This document shows positions 9,377 through 23,339 of a DNA stretch of 64,000 nt, one piece after another. Numbering within the stretch: position 1 is the first letter of the stretch; each line of letters starts with the position of its first letter. The notes beneath the pieces are model-generated. The model had not been told where the DNA came from. It ran no database searches and saw nothing but the letters and a program-made list of their open reading frames with translations. Made by a program: the position numbers and the translations under genes. Source of the stretch: Xylocopa sonorina (taxonomy: Eukaryota > Arthropoda > Insecta > Hymenoptera > Apidae); assembly GCF_050948175.1 (NCBI RefSeq), contig NW_027490161.1:310001-374000 (forward strand), in the 5' to 3' direction.

Positions 9377-12300
9377 CCATGAAACATAGAAATGAGATGC
9401 GATATCTCGTTTTAAGAAGCATTACAACACTATTGCTACGATAGGTAGACAACTGCAAACGCTATTTCCTTGAAAGGAGTTGTCGCATTTACATTCATTA
9501 GAAGTGTAGAGGAGGAATACATAACACTTCGCAAATCATATTATATCTTACCATGAAACATAGAAATGAGATGCGATATTGCGTTTTAAGAAGCATTAGA
9601 AAGCTATTGCTACGATACGTAGACATCTGCAAACGCTATTTCCTAGCGAGGAAGTATCGCATTCACATTCATTTGTAGTGTAGACGAGGAATACATGACA
9701 CTTCGCAAATCATATTATATCTTACCATGAAACAGAGAAATGAGATGCGATATCGCGATTTAAGAAGCATTAGAAATCTATTGCTACGATAGGTAAACAT
9801 CTGCAAACGCTATTTCCTTGCAAGGAAGTGTCGCATTTACATTCATTTGAAATGTAGAAGAGGAATACATGACTCTTCGCAAATCATATTATATCTTACC
9901 ATGAAACAGAGAAATGAGATGCGATATCGCGTTTTAAGAAGCATTAGAACTCTATTGCTACGATAGGTAAACATCTGCAAACGCTATTTCCTTGCAAGGA
10001 AGTGTCGCATTTACATTCATTTGAAGTGTAGACGAGGAATACATAACACTTCGCAAATCATATTATATCTTACCATGAAACATAGAAATGGGATGCGATA
10101 TCGCGTTTTAAGAAGCATTAGAAAGCTATTGCTACGATACGTAGACATCTGCAAACGCTATTTCCTAGCGAGGAAGTATTGCATTCACATTCATTTGAAG
10201 TGTAGACGAGGAATACATAACACTTCGCAAATCATGTTATATCTTACCATCAAACATGGAAATGAGATGCGATATCGCGTTTTAAGAAGCATTAGAAATC
10301 TATTGCTACGATACGTAGACATCTGCAAACGCTACTTCCTAGCGAGGAAGTGTCGCATTCACATTCATTTGAAGTGTAGACGAGGAATACATAACACTTC
10401 GCAAATCAGTTTATATCTTGCCATGAAACATAGAAATGAGATGCGATATCGCGTTTTAAGAAGCATTAGAAATCTATTGCTACGATACGTAGACATCTGC
10501 AAACGCTATTTCCTAGCGAGGAAGTGTCGCATTCACATTCATTTGAAGTGTAGACGAGGAATACATGACACTTCGCAAATCATATTATATCTTACCATGA
10601 AACATAGAAATGAGATGCGATATCGCGTTTTAAGAAGCATTAGAAAGCTATTGCTACGATACGTAGACATCTGCAAACGCTATTTCCTAGCGAGGGAGTA
10701 TCGCATTCACATTCATTTGAAGTGTAGACGAGGAATACATAACACTTCGCAAATCATATTATACCTTACCATGAAACATAGAAATGAGATGCGATATCGC
10801 TTTTTAAGAAGCATTAGAGCACTATTGCTACGATAGGTAGACATTTGCAAACGCTATTTCCTTGCAAGGAAGTGTCGCATTTACATTCATTTGAAGTGTA
10901 GACGAGGAATACATAACACTTCGCAAATCATATTATATCTTACCATGAAACATAGAAATGAGATGCGATATCGCGTTTTAAGAAGCATTAGAAATCTATT
11001 GCTACGATACGTAGACATCTGCAAACGCCATTTCCTTGCAAGGAAGTGTCGCATTTACATTCATTTGAAGTGTAGACGAGGAATACATGACACTTCGCAA
11101 ATCATATTATATCTTACCATGAAACATAGAAATGAGATGCGATATCACGTTTTAAGAAGCATTAGAAAGCTATTGCTACGATACGTAGACATCTGCAAAC
11201 GCTATTTCCTAGCGAGGAAGTATCGCATTCACATTCATTTGAAGTGTAGACGAGGAATACATAACACTTCGCAAATCATATTGTACCTTACCATGAAACA
11301 TAGAAATGAGATGCGATATCGCGTTTTAAGAAGCATTAGAGCACTATTGCTACGATAGGTAGACATTTGCAAACGCTATTTCCTTGCAAGGAAGTGTCGC
11401 ATTTACATTCATTTGAAGTGTAGCAGAGGAATACATGACACATCGCAAATCATATTATATCTTACCATGAAACAGAGAAATGAGATGCGATATCGCGTTT
11501 TAAGAAGCATTAGAACTCTATTGCTACGATACCTAGACATCTGCAGACGCTATTTCCTAGCAAGGAAGTGTCGCATTTACATTCATTTGAAGTGTAGAGG
11601 AGGAATACATAACACTTCGCAAATCATATTACATCTTACCATGAAACATAGAACTGAGATGCGATATCGCGTTTTAAGAAGCATTAGAACTCTATTGCTA
11701 CGATAGGTAAACATCTGCAAACGCTATTTCCTTGCAAGGAAGTGTCGCATTTACATTCATTTGAAGTGTAGACGAGGAATACATAACACTTCGCAAATCA
11801 GATTATATCTTGCCATGAAACATAGAAATGAGATGCGATATCGCGTTTTAAGAAGCATTAGAAATCTATTGCTACGATACGTAGACATCTGCAAACGCTA
11901 TTTCCTAGCGAGGAAGTGTCGCATTCACATTCATTTGAAGTGTAGACGAGGAATACATAACATTTCGCAAATCATATTATATCTTACCATGAAACATAGA
12001 TATGAGATGCGACATCGCGTTTTAAGAAGCATTAGAAAGCTAATGCTACGATACGTAGATATCTGCTGACGCTATTTCCTAGCGAGGAAGTATCGCATTC
12101 ACATTCATTTGAAGTGTAGAAGAGGAATACATGACACATCGCAAATCATATTATATCTTACCATGAAACAGAGAAATGAGATGCGATATCGCGTTTTAAG
12201 AAGCATTAGAACTCTATTGCTACGATACCCAGACATCTGCAGACGCTATTTCCTAGCAAGGAAGTGTCGCACTTACATTCATTTGAAGTGTAGAGGAGGA

Positions 12301-12508
12301 ATACATAACACTTCGCAAATCATATTACATCTTACCAAGAAACATAGAAATGAGATGCGATATCGCGTTTTAAGAAGCATTAGAACTCTATTGCTACGAT
12401 AGGTAAACATCTGCAAACGCTATTTCCTTGCAAGGAAGTGTCGCATTTACATTCATTTGAAGTGTAGACGAGGAATACATAACACTTCGCAAATCAGATT
12501 ATATCTTA
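9377..12508 (+). repeat. Higher-order repeat copy 2, 3132 bp = 18 monomers
   Basis: This is the second tandem copy of the 18-monomer unit, at +3132 from 6245-9376. Private changes include those near 10177, 11147 and 12272. A third partial copy of its final monomers (equivalent to 8464-9401) occurs at 15772-16709, 7308 bp (42 monomers) downstream of the first. Confidence 0.88.
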
Positions 12509-13742
12509 CCATGAAACAGAGAAATGAGATGCGGTATCGCCATTTAAGAAGCATTAGAACTCTATTGCTACGATACCTAGACATTTGCAGACACTATTTC
12601 CTAGCAAGGAAGTGTCGCATTTACATTCATTTGAAGTGTAGAGGAGGAATACATAACACTTCGCAAATCATATTATATCTTACCATGAAACATAGAAATG
12701 AGATGCGATATCGCGTTTTAAGAAGCACTAGAAAGCTATTGCTACGATACGTAGACATCTGCAAACGCTATTTCCTAGCGAGGAAGTATCGCATTCACAT
12801 TCATTTGAAGTGTAGACGAGGAATACATGACACTTCGCAAATCATATTATATCTTACCATGAAACAGTGAAATTAGATGCGACATCGCGTTTTAAGAAGC
12901 ATTAGAAAGCTAACGCTACGATACGTAGATATCTGCTGACGCTATTTCCTAGCGAGGAAGTATCGCATTCACATTCATTTGAAGTGTAGAAGAGGAATAC
13001 ATGACACATCGCAAATCATATTATATCTTACCATGAAACAGAGAAATGAGATGCGATATCGCGTTTTAAGAAGCATTAGAACTCTATTGCTACGATACCC
13101 AGACATCTGCAGACGCTATTTCCTAGCAAGGAAGTGTCGCATTTACATTCATTTGAAGTGTAGAAGAGGAATACATGACACATCGCAAATCATATTATAT
13201 CTTACCATGAAACAGAGAAATGAGATGCGATATCGCGTTTTAAGAAGCATTAGAACTCTATTGCTACGATACCCAGACATCTGCAGACGCTATTTCCTAG
13301 CAAGGAAGTGTCGCATTTACATTCATTTGAAGTGTAGAGGAGGAATACATAACACTTCGCAAATCATATTATATCTTACCATGAAACAGAGAAATGAGAT
13401 GCGGTATCGCCATTTAAGAAGCATTAGAACTCTATTGCTACGATACCTAGACATTTGCAGACACTATTTCCTAGCAAGGAAGTGTCGCATTTACATTCAT
13501 TTGAAGTGTAGAGGAGGAATACATAACACTTCGCAAATCATATTATATCTTACCATGAAACATAGAAATGAGATGCGATATCGCGTTTTAAGAAGCACTA
13601 GAAAGCTATTGCTACGATACGTAGACATCTGCAAACGCTATTTCCTAGCGAGGAAGTATCGCATTCACATTCATTTGAAGTGTAGACGAGGAATACATGA
13701 CACTTCGCAAATCATATTATATCTTACCATGAAACAGTGAAA
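12503..13742 (+). repeat. Local 870-bp (5-monomer) duplication
   Basis: Segment 12503-12872 recurs at 13373-13742, 870 bases on, including the diagnostic GCGGTATCGCCATT variant and the stop-creating CAGTGAAATTAGATG junction. Between them the monomer with CGATACCCAGAC is itself tandemly doubled (about 12979 and 13153). Confidence 0.8.
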
Positions 13743-16065
13743 TTAGATGCGATATCGCGTTTTAAGAAGCATTAGAAATCTATTGCTACGATACGTAGAC
13801 ATCTGCAAACGCTATTTCCTAGCGAGGAAGTGTCGCATTCACATTCATTTGAAGTGTAGACGAGGAATACATAGCACTTCGCAAATCATATTATATCTTA
13901 CCATGAAAGACAGGAATGAGATGGGATATCGCGTTTTAAGAAGCATTAGAAAGCTATTGCTACGATACGTAGACATCTGCAAACGCTATTTCCTAGCGAG
14001 GAAGTATCGCATTCACATTCATTTGAAGTGTAGACGAGGAATACATAACCCTTCGCAAATCATGTTATATCTTAACATGAAACATAGAAATGAGATGCGA
14101 TATCGCGTTTTAAGAATCATATGAACTCTATTGCTACGATACGTAGACATCTGCAATCGTTATTTCCTTGGAAGGAAGTGTCGCATTTACTTTCATTTGA
14201 ATCGTAGACGAGGAATGCATAACACTTCCCAATGAATATTATATCTTATCATGAAACATAGATATGAGATGCAATATCTCGTTTTAAGAAGCATTTGAAC
14301 TCTATTGCTTCGATACGTAGACATATGCAAACGCTATTTCCTTGCGAGGAAGTGTCGCATTTACATTCATTTGAAGTGTAGAAGAGGGATACATGACACA
14401 TAGCAAATCATATTATATCTTACCATGAAACAGAGAAATGAGATGCGATATCGCGTTTTAAGAAGCATTAGAAATCTATTGCTACTATACCTAGACATCT
14501 GCAGACGCTATTTCCTAGCAAGGAAGTGTCGCATTTACATTCATTTGAAGTGTCGAGGAGGAATACATAACACTTCGCAAATCATATTACATCTTACCAT
14601 GAAACATAGAAATGAGATGCGCTATCGCGTTTTAAGAAGCATTAGAACACTATTGCTACGATAGGTAGATATTTGCAAACGCTATTACCTGGCAAGGAAA
14701 TATCGCATTTACATTCATTTGAAGTGTAGAGGAGGAATACTTAACACTTCGCAAATCATATTACGTCTTACCATGAAACATAGAAATAAGATGCGATATC
14801 GCGTTTTAAGAAGCATTAGAACTCTATTGCTACGATACCTAGATATCTGCAGACGCTATTTCCTAGCAAGGAAGTGTCGCATTTACATTCATTTGAAGTG
14901 TAGACGAGGAATACATGACACTTCGCAAATCATATTATATCTTACCATGAAACATAGAAATGAGATGCGATATCGCGTTCTAAGAAGCATTAGAAAGCTA
15001 TTGCTACGATACGTAGACATCTGCAAACGCTATTTCCTAGCGAGGAAGTATGGCATTCACATTCATTTGAAGTGTAGACGAGGAATACATAACACTTCGC
15101 AAATCAAATTATATCTTACCATGAAACATAGAAATGAGATGCGATATCGCGTTTTAAGAAGCATTAGAGCACTATTCCTACGATAGGTAGACATTTGCAA
15201 ACGCTATTTCCTTGCAAGGAAGTGTCGCATTTACATTCATTTGAAGTGTAGACGAGGAATACATAACACTTCGCAAATCATATTATATCTTACCATGAAA
15301 CATAGAAATGAGATGCGATATCGCGTTTTAAGAAGCATTAGAACTCTATTGCTACGATAGGTAAACATCTGCAAACGCCATTTCCTTGCAAGGAAGTGTC
15401 GCATTTACATTCATTTGAAGTGTAGAAGAGGAATACATGACACTTCGCAAATCATATTATATCTTACCATGAAACAGAGAAATGAGATGCGATATCGCGC
15501 CTTAAGAAGCATTAGAAATCTATTGCTACGATACGTAGACATCTGCAAACGCCATTTCCTAGCGAGGAAGTGTCGCATTCACATTCATTTGAAGAGTAGA
15601 CGAGGAATACATAACACTTCGCAAATCATATTATATCTTACCATGAAAGATAGAAATGAGATGCGATATCGCGTTTTAAGAAGCATTAGAACTCTATTGC
15701 TACGATACCTAGACATCTGCAGACGCTATTTCCTAGCATGGAAGTGTCGCATTTACATTCATTTGAAGTGTAGAGGAGGAATACATAACACTTCGCAAAT
15801 CATATTACATCTTACCATGAAACATAGAACTGAGATGCGATATCGCGTTTTAAGAAGCATTAGAACTCTATTGCTACGATAGGTAAACATCTGCAAACGC
15901 TATTTCCTTGCAAGGAAGTGTCGCATTTACATTCATTTGAAGTGTAGACGAGGAATACATAACACTTCGCAAATCAGATTATATCTTGCCATGAAACATA
16001 GAAATGAGATGCGATATCGCGTTTTAAGAAGCATTAGAAATCTATTGCTACGATACGTAGACATC
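13145..16065 (+). repeat. Duplicated block, copy 1 (partner 18190-21110, spacing 5045 bp)
   Basis: The flanks of this block (13145 to about 14750 and about 15390 to 16065) match the partner at +5045, which is 29 monomers minus one base. The missing base is in the spacer monomer near 16946. The middle, about 14750-15390, does not match its positional partner and carries different monomer classes, so it looks like a patch of conversion or replacement. Confidence 0.8.
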
Positions 16066-16674
16066 TGCAAACGCTATTTCCTAGCGAGGAAGTGTCGCAT
16101 TCACATTCATTTGAAGTGTAGACGAGGAATACATAACATTTCGCAAATCATATTATATCTTACCATGAAACATAGATATGAGATGCGACATCGCGTTTTA
16201 AGAAGCATTAGAAAGCTAATGCTACGATACGTAGATATCTGCTGACGCTATTTCCTAGCGAGGAAGTATCGCATTCACATTCATTTGAAGTGTAGAAGAG
16301 GAATACATGACACATCGCAAATCATATTATATCTTACCATGAAACAGAGAAATGAGATGCGATATCGCGTTTTAAGAAGCATTAGAACTCTATTGCTACG
16401 ATACCCAGACATCTGCAGACGCTATTTCCTAGCAAGGAAGTGTCGCATTTACATTCATTTGAAGTGTAGAGGAGGAATACATAACACTTCGCAAATCATA
16501 TTACATCTTACCAAGAAACATAGAAATGAGATGCGATATCGCGTTTTAAGAAGCATTAGAACTCTATTGCTACGATAGGTAAACATCTGCAAACGCAATT
16601 TCCTTGCAAGGAAGTGTCGCATTTACATTCATTTGAAGTGTAGACGAGGAATACATAACACTTCGCAAATCAGA

Positions 16675-17035
16675 TTATATCTTGCCATGAAACATAGAAA
16701 TGAGATGCGATATCGCGTTTTAAGAATCATAAGAACGCTATTGCTACGATACGTAGACAACTGCAAACGCTATTTCCTTGCAAGGAAGTGTCGTATTTAC
16801 ATTCATTTGAATCACATACGAGGAATACATAACACTTCGCAATGAATATTATATCTTATCATGAAACATAGATATGAGATGCAATATCTCGTATTAAGAA
16901 GCATTTGAACTCTATTGCTACGATACGTAGACATCAGCAAACGCTTTTCCTTGCAAGGATGTGTCGCATTTACATTCATTTGAAGTGTAGACGAGGAATA
17001 CATAACACTTCGCAAATCATATTATATCTTACCAT
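16675..17035 (+). repeat. Copy of the monomers that flank the left gypsy LTR
   Basis: From 16675 onward the sequence matches 5887 onward at a spacing of 10788 bp (62 monomers), including the TTGCC variant and the aberrant monomer with AATGAATATT. It shows what the left insertion site would look like empty: CGCAAATCAGA followed by TTATATCTTGCC. A one-base loss near 16946 shifts the register afterwards. Confidence 0.8.
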
Positions 17036-18189
17036 GAAACATAGAAATGAGATGCGATATCTCGTTTTAAGAAGCATTACAACACTATTGCTACGATAGG
17101 TAGACAACTGCAAACGCTATTTCCTTGAAAGGAGTTGTCGCATTTACATTCATTAGAAGTGTAGAGGAGGAATACATAACACTTCGCAAATCATATTATA
17201 TCTTACCATGAAACATAGAAATGAGATGCGATATTGCGTTTTAAGAAGCATTAGAAAGCTATTGCTACGATACGTAGACATCTGCAAACGCTATTTCCTA
17301 GCGAGGAAGTATCGCATTCACATTCATTTGTAGTGTAGACGAGGAATACATGACACTTCGCAAATCATATTATATCTTACCATGAAACAGAGAAATGAGA
17401 TGCGATATCGCGTTTTAAGAAGCATTAGAACTCTATTGCTACGATAGGTAAACATCTGCAAACGCTATTTCCTTGCAAGGAAGTGTCGCATTTACATTCA
17501 TTTGAAGTGTAGACGAGGAATACATAACACTTCGCAAATCATATTATATCTTACCATGAAACATAGAAATGGGATGCGATATCGCGTTTTAAGAAGCATT
17601 AGAAAGCTATTGCTACGATACGTAGACATCTGCAAACGCTATTTCCTAGCGAGGAAGTATCGCATTCACATTCATTTGAAGTGTAGACGAGGAATACATA
17701 ACACGTCGCAAATCATGTTATATCTTACCATCAAACATAGAAATGAGATGCGATATCGCGTTTTAAGAAGCATTAGAAATCTATTGCTACGATACGTAGA
17801 CATCTGCAAACGCTACTTCCTAGCGAGGAAGTGTCGCATTCACATTCATTTGAAGTGTAGACGAGGAATACATAACACTTCGCAAATCAGATTATATCTT
17901 GCCATGAAACATAGAAATGAGATGCGATATCGCGTTTTAAGAAGCATTAGAAATCTATTGCTACGATACGTAGACATCTGCAAACGCTATTTCCTAGCGA
18001 GGAAGTGTCGCATTCACATTCATTTGAAGTGTAGACGAGGAATACATAACATTTCGCAAATCATATTATATCTTACCATGAAACATAGATATGAGATGCG
18101 ACATCGCGTTTTAAGAAGCATTAGAAAGCTAATGCTACGATACGTAGATATCTGCTGACGCTATTTCCTAGCGAGGAAGTATCGCATTC

Positions 18190-21110
18190 ACATTCATTTG
18201 AAGTGTAGAAGAGGAATACATGACACATCGCAAATCATATTATATCTTACCATGAAACAGAGAAATGAGATGCGATATCGCGTTTTAAGAAGCATTAGAA
18301 CTCTATTGCTACGATACCCAGACATCTGCAGACGCTATTTCCTAGCAAGGAAGTGTCGCATTTACATTCATTTGAAGTGTAGAGGAGGAATACATAACAC
18401 TTCGCAAATCATATTATATCTTACCATGAAACAGAGAAATGAGATGCGGTATCGCCATTTAAGAAGCATTAGAACTCTGTTGCTACGATACCTAGACATT
18501 TGCAGACGCTATTTCCTAGCAAGGAAGTGTCGCATTTACATTCATTTGAAGTGTAGAGGAGGAATACATAACACTTCGCAAATCATATTATATCTTACCA
18601 TGAAACATAGAAATGAGATGCGATATCGCGTTTTAAGAAGCACTAGAAAGCTATTGCTACGATACGTAGACATCTGCAAACGCTATTTCCTAGCGAGGAA
18701 GTATCGCATTCACATTCATTTGAAGTGTAGACGAGGAATACATGACACTTCGCAAATCATATTATATCTTACCATGAAACAGTGAAATTAGATGCGATAT
18801 CGCGTTTTAAGAAGCATTAGAAATCTATTGCTACGATACGTAGACATCTGCAAACGCTATTTCCTAGCGAGGAAGTGTCGCATTCACATTCATTTGAAGT
18901 GTAGACGAGGAATACATAGCACTTCGCAAATCATATTATATCTTACCATGAAACACAGGAATGAGATGGGATATCGCGTTTTAAGAAGCATTAGAAAGCT
19001 ATTGCTACGATACGTAGACATCTGCAAACGCTATTTCCTAGCGAGGAAGTATCGCATTCACATTCATTTGAAGTGCAGACGAGGAATACATAACCCTTCG
19101 CAAATCATGTTATATCTTAACATGAAACATAGAAATGAGATGCGATATCGCGTTTTAAGAATCATATGAACTCTATTGCTACGATACGTAGACATCTGCA
19201 ATCGTTATTTCCTTGGAAGGAAGTTTCGCATTTACTTTCATTTGAATCGTAGACGAGGAATGCATAACACTTCCCAATGAATATTATATCTTATCATGAA
19301 ACATAGATATGAGATGCAATATCTCGTTTTAAGAAGCATTTGAACTCTATTGCTTCGATACGTAGACAGATGCAAACGCTATTTCCTTGCGAGGAAGTGT
19401 CGCATTTACATTCATTTGAAGTGTAGAAGAGGGATACATGACACTTCGCAAATCATATTATATCTTACCATGAAACAGAGAAATGAGATGCGATATCGCG
19501 TTTTAAGAAGCATTAGAAATCTATTGCTACTATACCTAGACATCTGCAGACGCTATTTCCTAGCAAGGAAGTGTCGCATTTACATTCATTTGAAGTGTAG
19601 AGGAGGAATACATAACACTTCGCAAATCATATTACATCTTACCATGAAACATAGAAATGAGATGCGCTATCGCGTTTTAAGAAGCATTAGAACACTATTG
19701 CTACGATAGGTACATATTTGCAAACGCTATTACCTGGCAAGGAAATATCGCATTTACATTCATTTGAAGTGTAGAGGAGGAATACATAACACTTCGCAAA
19801 TCATATTACATCTTACCATGAAACAGAGAAATGAGATGCGATATCGCGTTTTAAGAAGCACTAGAAATCTATTGCTACTATACCTAGACATCTGCAGACG
19901 CTATTTCCTAGCAAGGAAGTGTCGCATTTACATTCATTTGAAGTGTAGAGGAGGAATACATAACACTTCGCAAATCATATTACATCTTACCATGAAACAT
20001 AGAAATGAGATGCGCTATCGCGTTTTAAGAAGCATTAGAACACTATTGCTACGATAGGTAGATATTTGCAAACGCTATTACCTGGCAAGGAAATATCGCA
20101 TTTACATTCATTTGAAGTGTAGAGGAGGAATACATAACACTTCGCAAATCATATTACATCTTACCATGAAACAGAGAAATGAGATGCGATATCGCGTTTT
20201 AAGAAGCACTAGAACTCTATTGCTACGATACCTAGACATCTGCAGACGCTATTTCCTAGCAAGGAAGTGTCGCATTTACATTCATTTGAAGTGTAGAGGA
20301 GGAATACATAACACTTCGCAAATCAAATTATATCTTACCATGAAACATAGAAATGAGATGCGATATCGCGTTTTAAGAAGCATTAGAACTCTATTGCTAC
20401 GATAGGTAAACATTTGCAAACGCTATTTCCTTGCAAGGAAGTGTCGCATTTACATTCATTTGAAGTGTAGAAGAGGAATACATGACACTTCGCAAATCAT
20501 ATTATATCTTACCATGAAACAGAGAAATGAGATGCGATATCGCGCCTTAAGAAGCATTAGAAATCTATTGCTACGATACGTAGACATCTGCAAACGCCAT
20601 TTCCTAGCGAGGAAGTGTCGCATTCACATTCATTTGAAGAGTAGACGAGGAATACATAACACTTCGCAAATCATATTATATCTTACCATGAAAGATAGAA
20701 ATGAGATGCGATATCGCGTTTTAAGAAGCATTAGAACTCTATTGCTACGATACCTAGACATCTGCAGACGCTATTTCCTAGCATGGAAGTGTCGCATTTA
20801 CATTCATTTGAAGTGTAGAGGAGGAATACATAACACTTCGCAAATCATATTACATCTTACCATGAAACATAGAACTGAGATGCGATATCGCGTTTTAAGA
20901 AGCATTAGAACTCTATTGCTACGATAGGTAAACATCTGCAAACGCTATTTCCTTGCAAGGAAGTGTCGCATTTACATTCATTTGAAGTGTAGACGAGGAA
21001 TACATAACACTTCGCAAATCAGATTATATCTTGCCATGAAACATAGAAATGAGATGCGATATCGCGTTTTATGAAGCATTAGAAATCTATTGCTACGATA
21101 CGTAGACATC
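18190..21110 (+). repeat. Duplicated block, copy 2 (partner 13145-16065)
   Basis: This is the partner of 13145-16065 at +5045. The central portion, about 19795-20435, contains three successive monomer pairs of one class (starting 19416, 19764 and 20112) in place of the mixed classes found in copy 1. Locally homogenised monomers are therefore embedded in an older duplication. Confidence 0.8.
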
Positions 21111-23339
21111 AGCAAACGCTATTTCCTTGCAAGGATGTGTCGCATTTACATTCATTTGAAGTGTAGACGAGGAATACATAACACTTCGCAAATCATATTA
21201 TATCTTACCATGAAACATAGAAATGAGATGCGATATCTCGTTTTAAGAAGCATTACAACACTATTGCTACGGTAGGTAGACAACTGCAAACGCTATTTCC
21301 TTGAAAGGAGTTGTCGCATTTACATTCATTAGAAGTGTAGAGGAGGAATACATAACACTTCGCAAATCATATTATATCTTACCATGAAACATAGAAATGA
21401 GATGCGATATTGCGTTTTAAGAAGCATTAGAAAGCTATTGCTACGATACGTAGACATCTGCAAACGCTATTTCCTAGCGAGGAAGTATCGCATTCACATT
21501 CATTTGAAGTGTAGACGAGGAATACATGACACTTCGCAAATCATATTATATCTTACCATGAAACAGAGAAATGAGATGCGATATCGCGTTTTAAGAAGCA
21601 TTAGAAATCTATTGCTACGATAGGTAAACATCTGCAAACGCTATTTCCTTGCAAGGAAGTGTCGCATTTACATTCATTTGAAGTGTAGAAGAGGAATACA
21701 TGACTCTTCGCAAATCATATTATATCTTACCATGAAACAGAGAAATGAGATGCGATATCGCGTTTTAAGAAGCATTAGAAAGCTATTGCTACGATACGTA
21801 GACATCTGCAAACGCTATTTCCTAGCGAGGAAGTATCGCATTCACATTCATTTGAAGTGTAGACGAGGAATACATAACACTTCGCAAATCATGTTATATC
21901 TTACCATCAAACATAGAAATGAGATGCGATATCGCGTTTTAAGAAGCATTAGAAATCTATTGCTACGATACGTAGACATCTGCAAACGCTACTTCCTACC
22001 GAGGAAGTGTCGCATTCACATTCATTTGAAGTGTAGACGAGGAAAACATAACACTTCGCAAATCATATTATATCTTACCATGAAACATAGATATGAGATG
22101 CGATATCGCGTTTTAAGAAGCATTAGAAAGCTAATGCTACGATACGTAGACATCTGCAAACGCTACTTCCTAGCGACGAAGTATCGCATTCACATTCATT
22201 TGATGTGTAGACGAGGAATACATAACACTTCGCAAATCATAATATATCTTACCATGAAACATAGAAATGAGATGCGATATTGCGTTTTAAGGAGCATTAG
22301 AAAGCTATTGCTACGATACGTAGACATCTGCAAACGCTATTTCCTAGCGAGGAAGTATGGCACTCACATTCATTTGAAGTGTAGACGAGGAATACATAAC
22401 ACTTCGCAAATCAAATTATATCTTACCATGAAACATAGAAATGAGATGCGATATCGCGTTTTAAGAAGCATTAGAGCACTATTCCTACGATAGGTAGACA
22501 TTTGCAAACGCTATTTCCTTGCAAGGAAGTGTCCCATTTACATTCATTTGAAGTGTAGACGAGGAATACATAACACTTCGCAAATCATATTATATCTTAC
22601 CATGAAATATAGAAATGAGATGCGATATCGCGTTTTAAGAAGCATTAGAACTCTATTGCTACGATAGGTAAACATCTGCAAACGCTATTTCCTTGCAAGG
22701 AAGTGTCGCATTTACATTCATTTGAAGTGTAGAAGAGGAATACATGACACTTCGCAAATCATATTATATCTTACCATGAAACAGAGAAATGAGATGCGGT
22801 ATCGCCATTTAAGAAGCATTAGAACTCTATTGCTACGATACCTAGACATTTGCATACGCTATTTCCTAGCAAGGAAGTGTCGCATTTACATTCATTTGAA
22901 GTGTAGAGGAGGAATACATAACACTTCGCAAATCATGTTATATCTTAACATGAAACATAGAAATGAGATGCGATATCGCGTTTTAAGAAGCAATAGAACT
23001 CTATTGCTACGATAGGTAAACATCTGCAATCGCTACTTCCTTGCAAGGAAGTGTCGCATTTACATTCATTTGAATCGCATACGCGGAATGCATAACACTT
23101 CGCAATGAATATTATATCTTACCATGAAACATAGAAATGAGATGCGATATCTCGTTTTAAGAAGCATTACAACACTATTGCTACGATAGGTAGACAACTG
23201 CAAACGCTATTTCCTTGCAAGGAGGTGTCGCATTTACATTCATTAGAATTGTAAAGGAGGAATACATAACACTTCGCAAATCATATTATATCTTACCATG
23301 AAACAGAAATGAGATGCGATATCGCGTTTTAAGAAGCAC
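21111..23339 (+). repeat. Satellite segment without a clear large partner
   Basis: Ordinary 174-bp monomers of several classes. It contains shorter matches to 6.3-7.0 kb (21111-21700) and 15.0-15.5 kb (22320-22760). A two-base deletion changes GAAACAGAGAAATG to GAAACAGAAATG near 23303. That change is also found near 33045, 39479, 40691 and 46780 and serves as a lineage marker. Nothing other than satellite is visible. Confidence 0.75.

Noticed and set aside
16812..17015. Minus-strand ORFs in the satellite (67-85 residues, e.g. also 24738-24941, 30076-30333)
   Set aside because: They recur only where the same aberrant monomers recur and have no features of genes.
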